This document shows positions 27,638 through 36,065 of a DNA stretch of 64,000 bases, in pieces. The stretch is from contig JAFYEZ010000037.1 of assembly GCA_017544005.1 (NCBI GenBank), forward strand, positions 94,205 to 158,204. Direction: 5' to 3'. How positions within the stretch are numbered: position 1 is the first letter of the stretch; the number at the start of each line of letters is the position of its first letter. The stretch comes from Bacteroidales bacterium. Its GTDB lineage: Bacteria > Bacteroidota > Bacteroidia > Bacteroidales > UBA932. The notes beneath the pieces were generated by a model. The model did not search any database and was not told where the DNA came from. It saw only the letters and a list, made by a program, of their open reading frames with translations. The position numbers and the translations under genes were made by a program.

Positions 27638-28714
27638 ATGAAGATAATAAGCTGCATAAAAGGATTTGCGACACTGCTGCTGCTCGCGTTCTGCTGCTCC
27701 TGCATCCCGCAGGAGGGACCGCAGGGTACGGGCGACGTTTCGCTGGTCTTCAGTGCAGCTTCCCTGACCCGCGCCGAAGTACCGGGCGACGGCACGGCGG
27801 CCGACGGCGGCGGAATAGCCCGCCGCACTGACGACGCCACCCTGCCCGATCTGTGGATCTTCCTCGTCAACAACAGCACCGAAGCTGTGGCAGCCCGCTA
27901 TCCGGGCGCAGCCGCAACGGACGGCGAGTTGCATCCGGATTTTACCGCCCTGCGCGACACCGTCTCGTTCCAGGGCCTCGAAGCCGGAGAATACACCGTT
28001 TATGCCTTTGCCAACACAGAAGGCCTCGCGCTGGCGGGTTCGCCCGATTTGAGCACCATCGATTCCAAGACCGCACTAGACGGCCTGCTCTTTGCGACGC
28101 TGGCCGGAGATGCGGCCATTTCGCTTGGCAACAGCCGGCTTCCGCTGGCGGCCACGGCACCGCTGACGGTTACCGCAAACCACAACGGTACGGCCAATGT
28201 AGAGCTGCTTCGCTGCCTGGCCAAGATCACGGTGGAACTCATCAACCAGACGGAGGAAACCCTCAGTATGCCGGAGAATTCCGGCGATCCGGGATTGAGT
28301 TTAACCCTGCACAACATCAATCCGAACCAGGGTTACGTGTTTGCGAACGACCCGGACATTCCTTCGGGTGCCTATACGCCGGGAACCCCGCCTACGAGCC
28401 GCAGTCTCGCCATTACGGAGAATCCCAGCATCGTCGCGAAGGATACCCTGAAACTCACCCGGTTTGTCTTCCCGAGCGACACCCTGCGCTGCGGCGCCTA
28501 TACGGTGGATGTCTCGTTCTACCTCGCAGCGGACGACGCAACGTATTCCTACGCGGGCCTGCCGATCCTGGACTACCGCGCCCGGAATCTTACGTTCCTC
28601 AAGCGCAACCAACATCTGCGTCTTCAGATCCGAATCAGCCGCGAGCGGCGCGTCTCCTTCAACTTCCGGGTGGAAGAATGGGACGAAAAAACAGAATACA
28701 TCACATTTGAATAA
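27638..28714 (+). CDS. Mfa2/FimB-like fimbrial anchor or minor subunit lipoprotein
   Basis: 358 residues. Lipobox LLAFCCSC. Near the N-terminus is VSLVFSAASLTRAEVPGDG, sharing the TRAE motif with other operon members. LPDLWIFLVNNSTEAVAARYPG and FQGLEAGEYTVYAFANTEGLAL are typical of the first beta-sandwich of FimB/Mfa2-like proteins, and VELLRCLAKITVELIN with FNFRVEEWDEK of the second. Anchors of this kind hold the pilus to the membrane and limit its length. The stop overlaps the next ATG (TAATG). Confidence 0.8.
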   Translation: MKIISCIKGFATLLLLAFCCSCIPQEGPQGTGDVSLVFSAASLTRAEVPGDGTAADGGGIARRTDDATLPDLWIFLVNNSTEAVAARYPGAAATDGELHPDFTALRDTVSFQGLEAGEYTVYAFANTEGLALAGSPDLSTIDSKTALDGLLFATLAGDAAISLGNSRLPLAATAPLTVTANHNGTANVELLRCLAKITVELINQTEETLSMPENSGDPGLSLTLHNINPNQGYVFANDPDIPSGAYTPGTPPTSRSLAITENPSIVAKDTLKLTRFVFPSDTLRCGAYTVDVSFYLAADDATYSYAGLPILDYRARNLTFLKRNQHLRLQIRISRERRVSFNFRVEEWDEKTEYITFE

Positions 28715-31700
28715 TGCCCATGAAAAGAATCGTTCCTCTGTTGATCCTCTCCGCACTGCTGCTTCTGAGCGGCTGTCGCCACGAAGACTGGGGCCGAATT
28801 TCTCCGGTTCCGGACGGGACTCCCATCACGATGCGCCTTGAATTCGGGGCGCCGGCGATTCCAGTTGTTGAGATGGGCACGCGTGCGGAAGCGACGGAAG
28901 TGGACGAATCGCATGTGCACGATCTTTATGTGATGATTTTCAACCCGGATGCAGACAGTTCGAAACTCTATGGCCGCTACTTCAGCTACGAGCACCAGGT
29001 CACCAAGAGAGAACTGGACGATGCGGAGCGGGAATGCTGGTTTGTGGAGAATCAGACCATCCCCGGCGCCCCCAATCCGGTGGCCCAGACGCGCGGTGCG
29101 GTGAAGATATCCACCGCCGCCAAAGAGAATGCCGTGGTCATTGTGCTGGCCAACATCTCCAACACCCTGACGCTGCTCGATGGGGAGGAACCCATCGAGC
29201 GTCTGAACGCGATTCGGACACTGGAAGAGCTCAAGAGCGTCAAGGTACAACTCTCGCAGGATGTAGTGACCCGCAAGGATTACTTCCTGATGATGAGCGT
29301 CAAACGCGGCGTCAATACGGGCGAAATGCGCTGGAACCAGGCGTCGCCCAACGAGACCCAGTACAATGATGCCTACCGCATGGATCTCAAGCGGATGGAC
29401 GCCAAGGTGAAGTTCCGCATTAAGGCCAACACTTATAACATCTCCAAGATTACCCCGCGTTTCTGGCAGGTCTGCAAGGCACCGACGGGGTGTTATCTGT
29501 TCGATGTTGAAAACGGAGGCCCGGATGTCAATGCCGATCAGACGGCATTCAACTACTTCGACACCGAGGAAACCTATTTCGACGGCACTTGGACCGATCC
29601 TGGAACCGGCGATGTCTATCAGGAGTTTACCTTCTACATGCTTGAGAACACGCTGCGGCCGATCCGCAGCGCCGACCAGTACAGCCGCCGGGAGGAGCAG
29701 GTCAAGGAAGAAGATGCCAGTCGTCCTGGCTACGTGAAGAACGGAGCCTGGAAGTATGCAAACGCAAATTCGACTTACGTCCGCTTCGACGTAATCCTGA
29801 CCCTGAACAAGGAGGCCATTCTGGCACTCGATCCGGATGCCAACCAGGCCATGACCACCGATGTGGCCTTTGTCGTGCACCTGGGCGACTTTGTCCACTC
29901 GAACCGGAATGATGAAGTCGGAACGACGCGTTTCGACGATTACAATACCCTGCGGGGTACCTGTTACACGTATAACGTAACCATCGTCAACTCCACAAGT
30001 ATTCATACGGAAGTGGAGTTGGGTACGGAAATCGATCCGGCACAGGAGGGATTCCTGTTGCTGATTAAAGACGGCGTCATCAACTGCGACGCCCATTACG
30101 AATACCGGAGCATGGTCTTCAATTTCCGTCCGGGTCTCAACCCGAACGTTTTCTCCTGGTATGTGAAGACCCCCTTCGGCGAAGGCGGCGCCTCTCCGCA
30201 GGAAGTCGATGCGGCAAATGGAGTCTATTACTATCCCCCGACCTCGGGCATTTATGACTACAAGTGGGTGCTCTTTGCGCTCAACAGGGATGCCGAAAGC
30301 GGAGAAGACAACTACCAGGCCGGCAAGCGGATTTATTCCAAGAACCGCCGTGCCTTCCCGGGCACAGGTGCCTACCGTCCGGGCTGGAAACTGGGCGCAG
30401 GCGCCGCTGCGGCCGACAGCGCGGCGACCCGTCCTGAACTGCTGGATATCAGCCAGCTGATCAGTTTCATCTTCTACGAACAGGCCAAAGAGACGAATAC
30501 GCCCGGCAGCAGCCTCTTCGACCAATCGGATTCCTGCCAGATCCGCCTGACTGCCTACGTCAACGAGTATTATTACGAAACCCATCCGGAAACCGGGGAG
30601 GTAGACAAGGAACTCTGGCGCAAGTTTGTGAACGCCAAGCCGCGCGAGATGCACATCCTCTCCGATACCAAGACCAGTCTCGACCAGAAGAGTGACGTCA
30701 TCACGTCCAGCCAGTCCATCATTCAGCAGTCCATCCAGACCATTTACAATGTGTACGACCATGAGCTCTCCTCCATCTGGGGTACCGAACATAAGGATGA
30801 GATGCGTGAGCTGGCGGGCGAATATGGCTGGGGTTTCGGAACTCCCGAGGCGACGGGTAATGATAAAGAGAATGGCCGTCAGAATACGGCCAAAATGTGG
30901 GGAGCCAACGGTTCCCGCCCGGATTGGAGCGATTATGTCAACTATGAGGTTGACAACGATATGCCCGAATTGCGCGGAGACAACGGCCACCAGGCGATGG
31001 CCTTCTCCTGTATGACGCGTAACCGCGACAATAACGGAAACGGAAAGATTGATCCTGAGGAGGTACGCTGGTATCTGGCGTCTATCAACCAGCTGATCGG
31101 CATGTATATCGGCGGCGACGCCCTCTCCCAGACCGCCCGGCTTTATCAGCCGTTCCAAGGTCAGTGGCGTGCGCATATCGTTTCCAGTACTTACCCGAAC
31201 GTGCTGACTTCCGAAGAGGGAATCGCCTACTATAATATGACCGATAACTGGATGAATTACAAGGACTCCTCCTCGACGGGCGGTCCGACTATAGATGAGC
31301 AGCGGAACCGGGTTCGTTCCGTCCGGTGTATTCGCAATATTGGAACCTACGAGCAAACCGGCGTGCGGAGGGATATCAGTGAAGCTCCGCTCAGCCAGAT
31401 TCCTGACCGGTATTTTACGGTCGACACGACAGGCACGGGAGATTCCGCATACTATACATTCCGCTTCAACCGTCTGGATCCCAAAGCGCTGCGTCCGCTT
31501 ACCCAGGGCGAACTCCCTTATCACAACGAGCGCTCCACCCACAATCGCATGTATCTCGAGATGATTACGCAGAGCAAAGATCAGGCGATTTCCGTCCCGG
31601 CGGACAAGCAGATGAAAGATATCAACCCTGAGATTACAAGTGCGGGAGTGAACCCCTATTGTCCTCCGGGCTACAGGGTTCCCAATCAGGTTGAGATGGC

Positions 31701-33075
31701 ACTGATGTCGGCCGTCCTGCCCAAGAGTTATTTTCCGGGAGGAAGCCCCTGCATGATTTGCAGGACCTATTACTCGAGAGGGTACTACGGCATACCGAGT
31801 GAACAGATAACCTCCGAGGTTGGAAAGACCGGTTTCGGATACAATGGTCAAAAGGTGTTCTGCGCAAACAACAACCACACCCCGCTCTATACCCGTTGCG
31901 TGAAGGATTCCGATCTGACCGGTACCATCATGGGCGACATCTTCCTGCCGCTGGATACCATCTGTCCGGCAGAGAGTATCAGCGCCGATTTTAAATTTTC
32001 CTCCTCCGCTTCAACGTTCAACTATGCTTCGTTAAAGTTGCGTTACGAGGTGTCCGGTATCCAAAAAGAGAAAGAAATTCTGCTTGACAAGGAGCCTTCC
32101 GGCGTCCAGTATGTCCATTCCCAGAGCATCAACATTCCGTCACTTGCAACGCTGGGTATCGCGGAATTGCCTGCAGAAGGTCTGCCTTTGACGCTTAGTT
32201 TTGAAATTCGGAATACGAGCGGACTCACCGTGGTCGCCAATAAGGAACTCCGCCTGGTGAATACACATCTGTCCGGCTCTATGCAAATCCTTCCCGGCTG
32301 GAGAGAAGGAGAGGGCTTCCCTGTGGAGGTGAAGGCCAAATCCTTCTCCCGTCGCTACCCGGTTACCAGTCTGGTGTTCAGCTATAAGGTCGGCGATGGC
32401 GCGTGGACGGATATGCCCGATCTGGTCGAGGGTCTTCCTGAGGCTCCGCAGATTCTGAGCAGAACAATCTACTTTGATCCAAACCCGACTACCGGAGAAA
32501 CCTATACCGTCAAGATGCACGCGACCTGTGCGGACGGTTCCGAGCTCGAATACCAGGGTTCGATAGATATCTTGCGCGCAAATTTCTCGCCGGCAGGAAC
32601 GACCTGGGAAGATACGGCTACGGGGCTGGATTTCGCCCGGGGTGACTTTATCGAGACCCGCGTCCAGTTAACCTCCGATACAAATGTATCCAAGCGGGGC
32701 CTGATTAGTATTGGAACCCGAATCGACACCTATGAGAAGCTGGGTTCCGGGAACTCCTGCTATCACATCTACTTCCCGGGCTCCGTCGCGAATGAATATA
32801 AGCTCCGCCGCGCTGCACGGCACGAAAGCACTGGCCAGGGGTCTCAGGATATGGGTGTCCACGATGGCCCCGTCGCCTATATCCGCTTCCAGAATGACGG
32901 CCTGTACATGGACGATATCCTCTGGAACCTCTCGGGTCAGTCTTGGTATAACGCCTTTATAACGAATATGCGGGCTACCACATTGAAGGTCGGCCAGAAC
33001 GAGGGTGTCAACCGCTCTACCTCCACCTACGATTACATCCGTGTCGTTCACCAGGCGGAGGAGGTAACTCCATAG
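28714..33075 (+). CDS. Very large DUF4906-type lipoprotein, candidate fimbrial tip adhesin
   Basis: 1453 residues (MKRIV, two codons later, is an alternative start). Lipobox LLLLSGC, then EMGTRAEATEVDE with the shared TRAE motif and HVHDLYVMIFNPDADSSKLYGRYF, the DUF4906 start. A canonical 12-residue EF-hand loop, DNNGNGKIDPEE, lies near residue 772 and is followed by VRWYLASINQLIGMYIGGDAL. Around residues 980-1070 there is a CPPGYRVPNQVEMALM segment and several cysteines. Two or more Ig-like or beta-sandwich domains follow, and the last roughly 160 residues look like a jellyroll (VAYIRFQNDGLYMDDILW). Probably the last-expressed, tip-located subunit; role inferred from position and family. Confidence 0.82.
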   Translation: MPMKRIVPLLILSALLLLSGCRHEDWGRISPVPDGTPITMRLEFGAPAIPVVEMGTRAEATEVDESHVHDLYVMIFNPDADSSKLYGRYFSYEHQVTKRELDDAERECWFVENQTIPGAPNPVAQTRGAVKISTAAKENAVVIVLANISNTLTLLDGEEPIERLNAIRTLEELKSVKVQLSQDVVTRKDYFLMMSVKRGVNTGEMRWNQASPNETQYNDAYRMDLKRMDAKVKFRIKANTYNISKITPRFWQVCKAPTGCYLFDVENGGPDVNADQTAFNYFDTEETYFDGTWTDPGTGDVYQEFTFYMLENTLRPIRSADQYSRREEQVKEEDASRPGYVKNGAWKYANANSTYVRFDVILTLNKEAILALDPDANQAMTTDVAFVVHLGDFVHSNRNDEVGTTRFDDYNTLRGTCYTYNVTIVNSTSIHTEVELGTEIDPAQEGFLLLIKDGVINCDAHYEYRSMVFNFRPGLNPNVFSWYVKTPFGEGGASPQEVDAANGVYYYPPTSGIYDYKWVLFALNRDAESGEDNYQAGKRIYSKNRRAFPGTGAYRPGWKLGAGAAAADSAATRPELLDISQLISFIFYEQAKETNTPGSSLFDQSDSCQIRLTAYVNEYYYETHPETGEVDKELWRKFVNAKPREMHILSDTKTSLDQKSDVITSSQSIIQQSIQTIYNVYDHELSSIWGTEHKDEMRELAGEYGWGFGTPEATGNDKENGRQNTAKMWGANGSRPDWSDYVNYEVDNDMPELRGDNGHQAMAFSCMTRNRDNNGNGKIDPEEVRWYLASINQLIGMYIGGDALSQTARLYQPFQGQWRAHIVSSTYPNVLTSEEGIAYYNMTDNWMNYKDSSSTGGPTIDEQRNRVRSVRCIRNIGTYEQTGVRRDISEAPLSQIPDRYFTVDTTGTGDSAYYTFRFNRLDPKALRPLTQGELPYHNERSTHNRMYLEMITQSKDQAISVPADKQMKDINPEITSAGVNPYCPPGYRVPNQVEMALMSAVLPKSYFPGGSPCMICRTYYSRGYYGIPSEQITSEVGKTGFGYNGQKVFCANNNHTPLYTRCVKDSDLTGTIMGDIFLPLDTICPAESISADFKFSSSASTFNYASLKLRYEVSGIQKEKEILLDKEPSGVQYVHSQSINIPSLATLGIAELPAEGLPLTLSFEIRNTSGLTVVANKELRLVNTHLSGSMQILPGWREGEGFPVEVKAKSFSRRYPVTSLVFSYKVGDGAWTDMPDLVEGLPEAPQILSRTIYFDPNPTTGETYTVKMHATCADGSELEYQGSIDILRANFSPAGTTWEDTATGLDFARGDFIETRVQLTSDTNVSKRGLISIGTRIDTYEKLGSGNSCYHIYFPGSVANEYKLRRAARHESTGQGSQDMGVHDGPVAYIRFQNDGLYMDDILWNLSGQSWYNAFITNMRATTLKVGQNEGVNRSTSTYDYIRVVHQAEEVTP

Positions 33076-33179
33076 TCTAAGCCCATTAATACCTACTGAT
33101 GCACGTTCGGCGCTCACTTTGCGCATCGATTCTCGGTATCACCCGTGGCAGCTAAAGTGCTGAAACTTAGAGAAATCAC

Positions 33180-33214
33180 AAAAATTGGTCAGCCAATTTG
33201 ACTGACCAATTTTT
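33180..33214. terminator. Bidirectional terminator after the fimbrial operon
   Basis: Perfect 13-bp stem AAAAATTGGTCAG / CTGACCAATTTTT with a 9-base loop. A-tract on one side and T-tract on the other let it serve both the fimbrial operon and the convergent SGNH gene. The remainder of the 192-base gap (33076-33267) shows nothing else I can name. Confidence 0.85.
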
Positions 33215-33267
33215 GTTAAACCAATGTATATCAACAGATTAGACGCCACGACACACCTGCTCGCCCG

Positions 33268-34389
33268 CTACTCCACCCCATACTTCTTCAGGATCTCCAG
33301 CAGGGGCTTCTCGATGGAACACATCCAGAGATAGTAGCCGTAGTCGTCCGGATGGGTGCCGTCCACGGTGGCCTCGTGCAGGGGACTGGTGGCGTCGGGA
33401 CGGATGTAATAGACATCCGGCCAGCGCTCTACGGCAATGGCCATCAGGCTGTCGGCCATGGCCTGCTTGGCGGCTTCACGCGCCTCCATCACCGTGTCAT
33501 AGTTGCGGTTCTCGCGGCGGATGGTCTGCTGGAAGATCAGCGGTTTGCCGGGATGGGCGGCCCGCAGGCGCTCGATGAACGGGAAGAGCCGCTGCTCGAT
33601 CACCGGTGCGTCCGGGTTCGAGAAGGCGTCAAAGACATAGGCATCTGCCTCCACATCGGCCAGCACCTCGGCAAAATAGGGCTGCAGGCGGCATCGTCCG
33701 CTGCATCCGAGCGAGAGCATCTGAATGCCGGTGCGGCGCGAGAACTGGTCGGGATAGGACATGCCCGCGCGGCTGGTGGAGATGCCGTGGGTAAAGCTCG
33801 ATCCGAAGATGGCTACGCGGTGGCGGAACGGGGCCTCGCCCGCCTCCAGCACGCTGCCCTCCTCCACGCCGATCTGCAGCGAAGTCAGCTCGCTGTAGAT
33901 GGGCAGATAGAGCAGGCACTCCTTCATCGTAGGCTCCATATTCTTGATGAGGGTCATCACCGCCTCCGGCTCGGAATAGCTCGGGCCTACGTTGTGCGCC
34001 CAGCGCCAGGAGCCGTCGGCCTGCTTGATATAGAGGTCGTAGCCCTGCGAGGCCAGGCGCATCGTGGAGTTGCTCCGCCAGGAGAAATCGCCCGTGGCCT
34101 TGAGCGTGATGGAGCCCGAGTTGGTGCGGAAGACCACCGCCAGCCCGGCCGCGCAGCGTACCTGGAAGTTCTCCGTCTTGTTGAAACCTTTGTATTTCAC
34201 GGTGTCCACGCGGTGGTAGGGGTTCGGCGTGTCCATGATCTTGCCGATCAGCGTCAGGTCCGACGCCTCGGTATAGACATATCGTGTGTTCTTGGGGGTC
34301 GGGCGGGCCGTCTGGGCCGCCGTCTGCACCATGGCTGCGCTACCCAGCGCTACCACGGCGATCATCATCAATAGGATCCGTTTCATCAT
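33268..34389 (-). CDS. Secreted SGNH-family carbohydrate-esterase-like protein
   Basis: 373 residues with signal peptide (LLMMIAVVALGSAAMVQTAAQ). Two parts are visible: an N-terminal beta-sandwich (about 40-180; SGSITLKATGDFSWRSNSTMRLASQGYDLYIK) as in the SGNH_hydro N-terminal domain, and a C-terminal SGNH domain with FGSSFTHG (nucleophile Ser198 in a G-S-S variant), LGCSGRCRLQPY and the DGTHPDDYG block V (Asp343/His346). Probably an acyl-esterase acting on glycans; the substrate is not predictable. The -7 box TAACTTTG at 34394-34401 leaves a 4-base spacer before ATG ATG, so the mRNA is probably leaderless. Confidence 0.86.
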   Translation of the reverse strand: MMKRILLMMIAVVALGSAAMVQTAAQTARPTPKNTRYVYTEASDLTLIGKIMDTPNPYHRVDTVKYKGFNKTENFQVRCAAGLAVVFRTNSGSITLKATGDFSWRSNSTMRLASQGYDLYIKQADGSWRWAHNVGPSYSEPEAVMTLIKNMEPTMKECLLYLPIYSELTSLQIGVEEGSVLEAGEAPFRHRVAIFGSSFTHGISTSRAGMSYPDQFSRRTGIQMLSLGCSGRCRLQPYFAEVLADVEADAYVFDAFSNPDAPVIEQRLFPFIERLRAAHPGKPLIFQQTIRRENRNYDTVMEAREAAKQAMADSLMAIAVERWPDVYYIRPDATSPLHEATVDGTHPDDYGYYLWMCSIEKPLLEILKKYGVE

Positions 34390-34393
34390 AAGA

Positions 34394-34401
34394 CAAAGTT
34401 A
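34394..34401 (-). promoter_or_regulatory. -7 box TAACTTTG of the SGNH gene
   Basis: Minus-strand consensus, 4 bases before the first ATG at 34389. Confidence 0.6.
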
Positions 34402-34441
34402 ACAAAAGAATCGTTAACTCGACTTCACTAAAAAAAGCGAT

Positions 34442-34469
34442 AATAATACAACCGAAAAGTTGTATTATT
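34442..34469. promoter_or_regulatory. Perfect palindrome overlapping the HTH-gene promoter
   Basis: AATAATACAAC (34442-34452), loop CGAAAA, GTTGTATTATT (34459-34469). The right arm holds TTG at the -33 distance from the -7-like box TATCTTCG at 34483-34490. This is the expected arrangement for autoregulation by the HTH protein encoded next. Confidence 0.55.
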
Positions 34470-34496
34470 TATAAAAAGGACTTATCTTCGCCAAAA

Positions 34497-34820
34497 ATGA
34501 TAGAGAAACAGATAAACTATCTTCGAGCGAATTCTGTGAAAACAGATTGGCGGGAGAAGGCGGAATGGCGGCGAACTAATAGCCGTTGGCTTCGCTATTC
34601 GCAGTTTATTGCCGTCAAGGCATACGGTAAAATGAAAGAGCTTGGATTGACCCAAGCTCAATTAGCTGCCCAGATGGGATGTTCACAGCAGTATGTTTCC
34701 AAACTCCTCAAGGGTAGCGAAAACTTGACGCTTGAAACAATTGCCAAACTGGAAGAAATCCTTGATCTAGAAATATTTCCCGCTCCGCAGCCGCTGGTTA
34801 CGGGCTTCGAAAAAGAATAA
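34497..34820 (+). CDS. XRE-family helix-turn-helix protein (orphan antitoxin-like regulator)
   Basis: 107 residues. The C-terminal half is a XRE-type HTH: ELGLTQAQLAAQMGCSQQYVSKLLKGSENLTLETIAKLEEIL (about residues 47-90; helix 3 QQYVSKLLKG). The N-terminal part is basic and Trp/Arg-rich (DWREKAEWRRTNSRWLRYS). Length and layout resemble antitoxins of HigBA-type or similar modules, but no toxin gene is adjacent on either side. The ATG is 6 bases after the -7-like box TATCTTCG, giving a nearly leaderless mRNA. Composition is AT-richer than the flanks, suggesting recent acquisition. Confidence 0.8.
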   Translation: MIEKQINYLRANSVKTDWREKAEWRRTNSRWLRYSQFIAVKAYGKMKELGLTQAQLAAQMGCSQQYVSKLLKGSENLTLETIAKLEEILDLEIFPAPQPLVTGFEKE

Positions 34821-34821
34821 G

Positions 34822-35163
34822 TTATGGCGTAGTCTGAACGACCGTTGTGTTGGATGGCCTCGGGCGGACTTCAGTTTGGGTCTTTTTGACCAGCAGGCCG
34901 TCTTCAAAGAAGAAATAGGTGTTGACACTGAATCCGCCATTCTTCCACTCTTTGTAACCAATTGTCTCGACGATTTTTCCGTCTTTCATCTCCAATTCTT
35001 GCATGTAGGGTTTTCCGTAACGGAGGATGACGCTCTCTTTGGTGTCGCCCAGCCGAATATCATCATTTCGGTATTTTGTCGGGCGGAAGGTCGTCCCGAA
35101 GATCGCACAGCCGGAAAGCAGTGGAACCATCGCCACCAGCAACAGAATCATAGTTCGTTTCAT
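34822..35163 (-). CDS. Small BamE/SmpA-like lipoprotein
   Basis: 113 residues. Signal and lipobox MILLLVAMVPLLSGC. The short mature domain has NDDIRLGDTKESVILRYGKPYMQELEMKDGKIVETIGYKEW...YFFFEDGLLVKK, which matches the general SmpA/OmlA (BamE-like) pattern in which a glycine/tyrosine turn and a final edge strand bind partners. Bacteroidota carry several such small lipoproteins of unclear role. It is convergent with the HTH gene (one base apart) and lies downstream of repeat copy A. Confidence 0.7.
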   Translation of the reverse strand: MKRTMILLLVAMVPLLSGCAIFGTTFRPTKYRNDDIRLGDTKESVILRYGKPYMQELEMKDGKIVETIGYKEWKNGGFSVNTYFFFEDGLLVKKTQTEVRPRPSNTTVVQTTP

Positions 35164-35209
35164 AACAAATTCTTTTAGGGGTTTACTCTATCCGTTGCAA
35201 AAACCATTC

Positions 35210-35351
35210 CGCCAAAGTCGCGCAGGCCAACCCTCGTTCTAGGGCTTTCTAGGGCATATTGTCCTGCGCGAGGGCCCGAAATCGGCCTGTCGCGCAGCAA
35301 GACCCCCGTTCTAGTAGTCTGTAGCGCATATCGCCCTGCGCGACTTTGGCG
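35210..35351. repeat. Palindromic modular repeat, copy A
   Basis: A 142-base element bounded by perfect 17-bp inverted ends (35210-35226 CGCCAAAGTCGCGCAGG and 35335-35351). Inside are two tandem modules of about 55 bases, each starting TCGCGCAG and ending CTGCGCGA and sharing ACCCxCGTTCTAG and GCATAT, separated by a spacer containing CCCGAAATCGGCC. It is related to copy B at 60405-60558 by layout and by that identical spacer core. It lies in an intergenic gap; see findings. Confidence 0.8.
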
Positions 35352-35357
35352 AAAGGG

Positions 35358-36062
35358 CTATCGCATCCAGCCTTCTACGCGGTAGATCTTTTCTAAAAGC
35401 TTTGATTCTTCCCCCGTGACGGCATTCCGGTGCCAGACCTCGAAGCGCGCGGCGTAATAGTCGCCCCAGTCACCATAATAAAGAGTAAGGCTCTTATTGT
35501 CAACAAGTTGAGAAAAGACCAGTGTCGAGTCTATTGAAACGGTTGAACGAGGTTCAAGTCTTTCCAAATGAAGAGGAATATTCTTCGTTACTTCATAGGC
35601 TCTCAAGAAAATATCGCCCGACGGAAGTGAAGGATAATAGAAATCGTAGCAATACAATCCTCCTTGAAAGCCATTCCATAATTGAAGATAGGTTTCCGAT
35701 TTCAGACTGTCTATCTCAGCAGGAGAGTTCTCTTCTAAGGGTTCATAATACTCCAGTCCCTCTGGAATCGGATGTTTCTTTCCAAAATAATCTGGAGCAG
35801 ACATCGCCGCCATGACTAAAGGAAACCACAGAATCACCAGTATTCCCAATGTTCCAAAAAACGAAATCAACGCTTTCCCCCATTTTTTTCGACATAGCAG
35901 AATAATCTGAGAGATGGGGAGAGCCAATAAATTCAGGAAGAGGGGAATAAGAAGAATATTGCTGAGAGTCTCCGATATATACATGGCAGGTATGCTCCAA
36001 ATCATCAGCCCGGCCAACGTTAGGAGCAGTAACCACCAGTATTTTAGGATAAACTTAACCAT
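35358..36062 (-). CDS. Hypothetical membrane protein, phosphatase-operon partner
   Basis: 234 residues with three predicted membrane helices in the first 90 residues (WWLLLLTLAGLMIWSIPAMYI, LLIPLFLNLLALPISQIILL, FGTLGILVILWFPLVMAA) followed by a soluble domain of about 140 residues rich in aromatic and acidic residues. No family recognised. It starts 3 bases after the histidine phosphatase stop and is probably cotranscribed. Sequence is clearly AT-richer than the phosphatase gene, so it may be an insertion. Confidence 0.65.
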   Translation of the reverse strand: MVKFILKYWWLLLLTLAGLMIWSIPAMYISETLSNILLIPLFLNLLALPISQIILLCRKKWGKALISFFGTLGILVILWFPLVMAAMSAPDYFGKKHPIPEGLEYYEPLEENSPAEIDSLKSETYLQLWNGFQGGLYCYDFYYPSLPSGDIFLRAYEVTKNIPLHLERLEPRSTVSIDSTLVFSQLVDNKSLTLYYGDWGDYYAARFEVWHRNAVTGEESKLLEKIYRVEGWMR

Positions 36063-36065
36063 CTA

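Noticed and set aside
28624-31878. Long open frame (about 1084 codons) on the minus strand
   Set aside because: It is antisense to the DUF4906 gene, has no recognisable domains, and arises because the GC-rich coding frame is low in stops on the other strand.
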